Source of the DNA: Elysia marginata
Lineage: Eukaryota > Mollusca > Gastropoda > Plakobranchidae
Reading direction: 5' to 3'
Length of the DNA: 24,618 nucleotides
Assembly (NCBI GenBank): GCA_019649035.1
Contig: BMAT01008557.1
Span: 383,932 to 408,549 of the forward strand
A program made the position numbers and the translations under genes. The notes beneath the pieces are model-generated. The model searched no databases, was not told the DNA's origin, and was given only the letters and a program-made list of their open reading frames with translations. How positions within the stretch are numbered: the first letter of the stretch is position 1; every line of letters starts with the position of its first letter. Of this stretch, positions 18,424 to 24,618 are shown piece by piece.

Positions 18424-20356
18424 AATTTTCCATGTGTTACTGAAAGGTAAGATTTTCAAAACACAGTGGTATTGAAAAAAAAATACTGCAAGTGGCTTTC
18501 AGACGGGTAGAAAAATATATTATTACAGCAAAGCTGTAAAAAAACCCAACTGTTCTTTTGAAAATTATCTCATGGGAAAAATCAAACATAGCAGGTTACC
18601 TTTTAACCCAAGTTTAAAAAGGCACAACTTTTATTTCGATTTTTACATTTTTTTGTCATAAAGATAGAAGATTATTTCAACACAGCTCAACAAAAAATGT
18701 CAGTTGTTTCCCTTACCTATGAATGTACTGAAAGGGACTCTATGCACAAGGCACACACCCATATACATACAATCTTTTGAGTTTATAATTAATTAATTTG
18801 TTTGTAGCTCAGTCATTGTATATTTAACTTGAGTTGGGATCAGCCGATTGTAATACTTTTAAGGTAAAAAAATTTTGTTTATTTACATTTTTGTAGGGAA
18901 AATTGATAACACTTTTTTGCTTCCATGATGTTTAACAAGATATGTTTCTTGTTCCAATGTGCACATTGTATGAAAAATCTTTCTTGAAAATTCATGTAAT
19001 GCCTTCTATAGCTTTTAATACACAGTTTGTGAATTTGGGGCCATGGGTAGTTTTCGCTTCATAGGAATACTGTTGGCTGTTTTAATTTGAAGGTTTATGA
19101 CTCAACTCAAACTTAACTGATGATCCTAAAATGTTTTTCATTTGCATAACATTTCGTATCATAATACTGCTATCTTATGAAGAAAACAAGTTCATTCACT
19201 CCTACAATTATATTTTCAGAGGTTTCATGATGAAGATGTCATATTGCCCATGAGAGCAGCTTTGTTCTAAGAGTTTGTATGTTCAAGATATGTTACTGTC
19301 CACCTTGTATTCTTTGTTTTGTTATTTCAAATCGGCTGTGAATTTCATACATCCACTTCATAACAAAGTTTGAAGGCAAGCAGAAATGGACTGTGTGCCA
19401 ATAACGTAAATTCTCAATTTGTTCTGATGATTTAGGACAGTTGTTTTCTTCTTGATTATCATGAGTTTGATTCATAACTGTTCAAATCAGGTCATAGTAA
19501 ACAAGTCACTGATCTTTCTTCTTTTTTTTTTAACTTTAGCATATTTATATTCTTGAAACCAGACCTGCTTTATGGTTTTCCTCTTGGTTTTCATTCAGAA
19601 AGTGTTTGCTGTGGGGCTATAAGGAATGAGATTAGGGTTAAAACAAGAGCTTCTTCTTTTTTTCTGAAAAACATAATAAATACTGCTAGGTTATTGTTAT
19701 TTCTTTCAATGTCTCTTCACAGGTGAAATAAAGATCAAAAGACATTGTAAAGCAAAATTTTATCAGCTCTTAAATGATACTGAATTTTGTGCAAAGATGT
19801 TTACACTTGAAAACGTCAGATCTAATGCTCTTCCCTAAATTTGTGCCTCACCAAATGCTAATGCCAAAAGAATTGTGTAAAAATATCATGCAATCTTTTT
19901 TTGTTTCAGTCATGATCTATGATGAGAAAAAATGTCTAAAGAATTTTTTTTTTATAAAAGAATATTTTTTTCAGCTAATAACTGGTATGCTGTGTGCAAG
20001 AAGTAATGCCTTCACAGTCGTTTAAATGAAAAGTTCTATGTTTTGACTGAAGGCAATGATTTAGGTGTTTGAGGGATAAGCAATGTTATTTTTAAAAACA
20101 AAAGATGAAGATTAAGAGTCATACATTTTCTTCTGCTGTGCCTTAAACACGACACTGGTTGTTACAAGTCATGACTTGCTTGGATATACTGACCACCATG
20201 CTTAAATGACTAGGACCATTGGCAAAGATATTGGTTTCTCATTCTGCTATAGGTAAATTTATACATCTCAGCTTGGTGTGTTGGAAATCCATTAGAATGT
20301 GTTGATTGATAAAATATTCAAACTTATGGTTTTTTTCTTTGTTATTTTTTTCTTTT

Positions 20357-20364
20357 TGTAAATA
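20357..20364 (+). promoter_or_regulatory. Pumilio-type TGTAAATA site 2
   Basis: Exact TGTANATA match following a T-rich tract. Only relevant if the distal poly(A) site is used. Confidence 0.3.
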
Positions 20365-20642
20365 ACCTGTTCCTCATCAACAAGTTCAACAGATAAAAGT
20401 TAAACTATGTCTTTATATGTACTACAGTTGATGAAATTTTAGCATATATATATATAAATGTCATTATATGTCTGAGCTCATTTACCAGTTCCAATTACAA
20501 TGTTATGTGTTGCAGCTATAGGGAGTTTGCTTTAATTTATGCTTGATACTTGTTTGTTTTCAAGGATTCATAAAGCTTTGGTTCTGATCCTTTATGCTCA
20601 ATTGTAACAATGTGTTCCACTTAACTTTTGCAAAGTAAGATA

Positions 20643-21045
20643 TGCTGCTCAACAAAAGTGAGGAGCCATTTCTTGTATTGACAGTATAAATGGTCAACTT
20701 TGATGGTTTCCAAAAGCCCAAAATGAAACTGACGTAGAGTAAAATTAGCTTGCTGCAGTATCAATGAGGCTCAAACTATTTAATAAATGAGCTTCTTGTC
20801 CAGTTGTTTGAACAGCAATCACATAAAGCCAATATGTTTATAGAATTCAAGAAGTTTTGAAGAATCACTGAGCACTATTAAGTGGATCGAGAAGTTAACT
20901 ATTTTCTTGAATTTGAAATTAATTATTACACTCATTATGCTGCTTCTAAGAAAACGCAACAGGTAAATCAAAATAACCCTCCAGTAGTGTGCCCTGAAAA
21001 AACTGGTTGAAAATATAGGTGACCCTTAAGTTATGTTGAGCAGTA
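20643..21045. mobile_element. 403-bp TA-flanked MITE with Tc1/mariner-like ends
   Basis: The left end TGCTGCTCAACAAAAGT (after TA 20641-20642) and the right end read in reverse, TACTGCTCAACATAACT, match at 14 of 17 positions. TA follows the right end (21046-21047). No transposase is encoded. TA duplication and this length suggest a nonautonomous Tc1/mariner derivative. Its ends differ from those of the Tc1-like element in intron 2, so it belongs to another family. Confidence 0.75.
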
Positions 21046-21106
21046 TATTCAGTATATTATAAATCTTGTGCTGATCTTTGTGATATTGTAATATGGTACT
21101 GTTTGA

Positions 21107-21116
21107 AATAAATAAA
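21107..21116 (+). terminator. Overlapping AATAAA poly(A) signals
   Basis: AATAAATAAA contains two overlapping hexamers, followed by TGTGGCTTTTGTT, a T/GT-rich downstream element. This is a good distal cleavage candidate. Confidence 0.5.
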
Positions 21117-21270
21117 ATGTGGCTTTTGTTAAAACTGAACCTCAATTAAAGCTAATTGCTAATTGCTTCAGCTTTGAAGTTAATTATCAAGAAACACAAT
21201 TTTTGTTTGTTAAAATTTAAATTATCAGTTGAATAGTTTTGTGTTTGGAAAGCAACTAATATTGCCACTG

Positions 21271-21296
21271 CCCCCCCCCCCCACACACACACACAC
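21271..21296. repeat. Poly-C plus CA microsatellite
   Basis: A run of twelve C is followed by seven AC repeats. Such compound tracts are usually highly polymorphic. Confidence 0.9.
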
Positions 21297-21400
21297 TTTC
21301 CTCTAACCCTTTTTGTTTTTGTTTTTAAATTCTCAGTTAAGCTATATATATCTTTAACATGAAAGAAAAGACATTGTCAAATATCAGGTGTGCATATTTA

Positions 21401-21408
21401 TGTATATA
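21401..21408 (+). promoter_or_regulatory. Pumilio-type TGTATATA site 3
   Basis: Exact TGTANATA match in an AT-rich stretch, so a chance hit is quite possible. Confidence 0.22.
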
Positions 21409-21797
21409 TAGTACTAAACAGACAGTATTTAAAAATCTATAAATGTTGTGTGGCCAGTCCAAATAAGTGAAAGCTACGATTTTGACATTCCAATAGAATG
21501 GAATTTTGAACTTTGCTAAATATTGAAGCTTACAAAATTTCTTGAAAATTTTTCTTGTTTTCTGCAAAATTGGTTAAAAATACATGTTCCACTTTCCAAA
21601 GTGTGTTTGTCTATCCAAGTAAAGTTTGGACTCATTGTGATTATTTGCAGCGCATGTACATGATATTACTGTTATGATTAAAGTGTGAACTAGTATTAGT
21701 TAACTTGGAATTTGTAGTTACAGATTATAACAAAATTTTGTATTTATCCAGGTTTTATGTAAATTTATGTTCACTATGTAAAAAGAGATCTAAAGTC

Positions 21798-21803
21798 AAT
21801 AAA
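21798..21803 (+). terminator. Distal AATAAA poly(A) signal candidate
   Basis: AATAAA followed about 30 bases later by TTGGTCTGTTTTATTGTGCTTTG, a T/GT-rich region typical of a downstream element. If used, the UTR would be about 4.5 kb. Confidence 0.5.
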
Positions 21804-21907
21804 AAGCAAAGAAGAACAGCACTGAAACCGATTGGTCTGTTTTATTGTGCTTTGTAGATAATTACTTTACAAAGATTTTTTGCTGTATTGTGAATCTCAT
21901 GTGTCCA

Positions 21908-22184
21908 AATGTCTCATGTCCAGGGTGAATGAGACGAAAGTCAGAAATTCCCTTTTTGAGAAAACGCAACGCCACTAAAAAGTCTAATGGCTCTTCTTTT
22001 TCTCTATATTTTATATCAACAAAAGTTGTAATACTTTAAAAAAATTTTTTTTCTAATTTTGTGAATTCTTTTACGCTTGAAAGCTGTGGAAAATGTCCTT
22101 TTCAAAACAGCAACGCTTTTGTGACAATTTAAGTAAAAATTGTGACATCCGACTCATTCACCCTAGACGTGAGCAAGACAAATA
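21908..22184 (-). mobile_element. 280-bp inverted-repeat element, copy B
   Basis: Ends read AAATGTCTCATGTCCAGGG and, from the right in reverse, ATTTGTCTTGCTCACG then TCTAGGGTGAATGAGTC. The interior matches copy A (951-1231) in reverse orientation, including TTGCTGTTTTGAAAAGGACAT against TTGCTGTTTTGAACAAGACAT. It is noncoding, and the 61-codon frame at 22142 starts inside it by chance. Confidence 0.72.
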
Positions 22185-23687
22185 AGTATTTTTTACTTGT
22201 CCAACATTTGTTTATTTGTATGCTGTCGACTGAAACTTTACAGAAACATTTTCGCAGCTTTAAATGTTGTATCATCCATACTACATGTGAAGGGTTTCAT
22301 GACAAAACACATTATATTCATTCTTAACCATTTTGAGATTTCATGTGAAAACTTTATTTCATAATCTTTTTTAAATGTTATTTTCTCAATGGTCATAATG
22401 CAAGTGTGAGTGCCAGTTTTCTGAGATGAAATTATAAAGACGAAGAAACAAAAAAAAATCACAACTTTTTGCCTTTTTTTAAAGTTTTGTCATGAAACCC
22501 CTCATCATATAAAAGCACTTTGTGAAAAGTGTGTAAAATAACATCTAGGGAAAGAAATAATGTGACAACTGTAAAAGAGAGTCTCACTTTAACCGTTGCT
22601 TACACAAAAAGATGAAAAAAAAATGAAGATAAAAAGCTTACAAAAATACAGGATATTTTCAATTATTGCTTCATTCAAACTAAATTCTGATTTGATTTTA
22701 TCATTCTTTTGTAGAGCATACTGATTATCTGATTCTTGGGTATTCGAAATTATTGGAACTGGACTGAAGATTTTCTTGATAAATTCATTTTAATTGTGTT
22801 TATTTTTATAGTATGAAGTCAATCGAATTGGGACTGCGTTTTTTAAAAACAGGGGAGGTAAACGTTACATTAGAGGTTTTAGACTTGAGATGGGCATAGT
22901 CATATTACATCTAAGAAAATAAAATAAACACACTCCACCAAAAACATCTACAGTACTAATAATAAGATACTTATTATGATTATACAATCTAATTATCAAA
23001 TGACCAGACTTGGTATAATAACAATTACAAAAAAGCAATAGTTTGATAATAATAATTGTATTAAAAATATAATACCATTTTATCATCGTCATTATTGTTA
23101 ATAGTATTATTGTTATCATAGCAATGTAAAATTGTTGTTATCATTATCATCATTATAAATTTTTTTGCATTACTTTAATGGTGACAATGGTGGTGACGAT
23201 GATTATAATGAATTAATGATGATGTTGAAAATATTTCAATTTTTTAAAGCGATGATGGTGATTTCTTTCTTTGGATCTTTTGCTCTTGCGCTGCTCAATT
23301 TATCTGATAACTAGAAAACCTGAACCAAAACTTTTTGTAACCTAAATTTAACAATCATCGGAATCGCAAACTTAACTTAGCAACTTAATATCAAACTAAA
23401 GAGAAGAAGGCCTGGTCTTCCTTCAACAGAAAAAAAAAACTTGTAGTGTTCGTATAATTTAAACAAAAAAATAATGTCAAGTTCATTCGTCCTTTCAAAT
23501 AGATGAGGACGCTATGTTTTAGTTCAATCCTAGTTTCCCATGCATCTAATAGAGCTCATATCATCCATTAGTAAACTCTCTACTTTTGTGAAGCGCTCTA
23601 ATTGATTACAAATTGCTTCAAGTGTATGTATGTATTTCAAGTTTAGTTTTAACATATTAAGAATTTAGAGGGGCATTCATCAGCATT
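22185..23687. other. Intergenic AT-rich stretch
   Basis: No gene or clear mobile element recognised. It contains an imperfect ATT/ATC/ATG trinucleotide region (about 23080-23227). The open frames here are short and low-complexity (Ile/Tyr-rich), as expected of AT-rich noncoding DNA. Confidence 0.6.
23080..23227. repeat. Imperfect trinucleotide-like repeat (ATT/ATC then ATG/GTG)
   Basis: The first half repeats TCATTATTGTTATCAT-type words and the second half ATGATGATG/GTGGTGACGATG words. Their partial complementarity would allow a long imperfect hairpin. No boundaries of a mobile element are visible. Confidence 0.6.
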
Positions 23688-23850
23688 TGGCTGTGTCGAA
23701 ATGATTAGAGACAAATAAAACTGGATGAAAGGAAGGAGATCATCCAGACCTTTAATTATTTTCTCAACAGGGAGGATTCGAAAAAAAGCATTTAACTTGT
23801 GTTAACAATTGAACCTGCAATCAGACTGTTTAATCAAACAGGAGAGGGCA
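23688..23850 (+). repeat. Diverged direct repeat, copy 1
   Basis: Shares ordered blocks with 24448-24600: GAGACAAAT, CATCCA, CTTTAAT.ATTTTCTCAACAG, ATTCGAAAAAA, CTTGT.TTAA.AATTGAA and TAATCAAACAG. Spacing between blocks is conserved within a few bases. No coding capacity or TIRs identified. Confidence 0.72.
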
Positions 23851-24447
23851 AATGATTAAAAAACAAATTAACAAAAAAAAAAAAGCAAGTTATTTGATTT
23901 CATTTGTATTCGATTTCGAAAACATGACCTTATCGTGGCAATAAAAATTTAAAAACTTTAAAACAAAGTAGTGTAAATTAAAAAAAAAAAATAGACAAGA
24001 GTAAAACTCCTTCACTCTTTTATTTATATTTCCTGTTTGAAGTCCAGGCGCCAATCACTGCAGGTGACTGATATCTTCCCGTTATAACTTACGTAAAAAA
24101 TAATAAGTTTCAGATAGTAACTATTGTATCTCTAAAATGATATTTTGATAACGTCATTGTTTTGTTCCTGATTTTTACTCACGAATCTTCGCACGCCACC
24201 GAAGGCATCCTCAGAACCATTGCTTATAACAACAATAACAAGAGCTATAACTACAAAAAAGTTAAAAAATAACAAAAAGAAGAAATATTATACAGCTGAC
24301 AAGATTAAAAATAATAAGCTGAAGAAGTTTTTTGAAGCAAGTGCTACTAGTGGCGTAATCAGTCTCTTTTTATCCATCAGCTAAATTGACCTTGGCATAG
24401 TTTATGCCTCTTTTCAAGCTTACAAATTCCTAAAAGCGTCGGCATCT

Positions 24448-24600
24448 CGGCGTGTTGAAAAAATGAGAGACAAATTAAAGTTAAAGAGTCTGCAGGCAGC
24501 TCATCCAAAACTTTAATCATTTTCTCAACAGAAGTATTCGAAAAAAGCCCCAAACATTAAGCTTGTTAAAAATTGAAGCGGTAATCAAACAGCTTGTTTA
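24448..24600 (+). repeat. Diverged direct repeat, copy 2
   Basis: Second copy of the repeat at 23688-23850, about 755 bp downstream and in the same orientation, with many substitutions and small indels. It may continue past the window edge. It could reflect a local tandem duplication or two insertions of one unknown repeat family. Confidence 0.72.
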
Positions 24601-24618
24601 AACTCTGCCGTTTGAAAG

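Larger units (their letters stand above)
17277..21803 (+). other. Probable long 3' UTR of GCC1
   Basis: No coding gene is visible. The tract is AT-rich with AATAAA hexamers at 17453, 18418, 21107 and 21798, three TGTANATA words, and an inserted MITE (20643-21045). A 60-codon open frame at 17854-18036 lacks any recognisable signature. Which poly(A) site is used cannot be told from sequence alone, so the UTR could be as short as about 200 nt. Confidence 0.5.

Noticed and set aside
22865-23119. 84-codon minus-strand frame rich in Ile, Tyr and Leu
   Set aside because: It arises from the ATT/ATC trinucleotide-like repeat, not from a membrane protein.

Overview
The window is nuclear DNA from an animal. 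It is strongly AT-rich, carries one intron-split gene, and is full of small transposon relics. The protein is closest to the metazoan trans-Golgi golgin GCC1 (GCC88). The AT-rich introns, the many TCTAGATCTA-type words and the Tc1/pogo relics fit an invertebrate, probably a lophotrochozoan and perhaps a gastropod mollusc. That placement is inference; nothing in the window names the species.

Layout: positions 1-2975 are 5' flank or leader with simple repeats and one 280-bp inverted-repeat element (951-1231). The GCC1 orthologue runs on the + strand from an ATG at 3023 to a stop at 17276. It has 11 coding exons joined by ten GT-AG introns. I assembled it by hand: the exon lengths sum to 2241 nt, or 746 residues, and the frame is kept across every junction. 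Recognisable GCC88 blocks appear in order: an N-terminal KEKEALEAS block, coiled coils with DHALMLRELQ, a QLDLEN block, an EEFERYKLRAQSVLK block, and a C-terminal GRIP domain with the EYLK tyrosine. Introns hold a pogo/Tigger-like MITE (introns 1 and 7), a broken Tc1-like transposon with 28-bp inverted repeats (intron 2, antisense), a tRNA-derived SINE (intron 6, antisense), a second pogo-like relic (intron 7) and six copies of a 52-bp tandem repeat ending just before the exon 9 acceptor (intron 8).

Downstream of 17276 is a long AT-rich 3' UTR or flank. It has several AATAAA signals (17453, 18418, 21107/21111, 21798), three Pumilio-type TGTANATA sites, a 403-bp TA-flanked MITE (20643-21045) and a second, inverted copy of the 280-bp element (about 21908-22184). 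The last kilobase holds a diverged direct repeat of about 160 bp (about 23688-23850 and 24448-24600). No second protein gene, tRNA, rRNA or CRISPR array was seen.

Function: one gene occupies the window. Its product should be a long dimeric tether held on the trans-Golgi by the GRIP domain binding Arl1-GTP, catching carriers returning from endosomes. The other elements are not functional partners, but several sit where they could affect splicing or mRNA fate.
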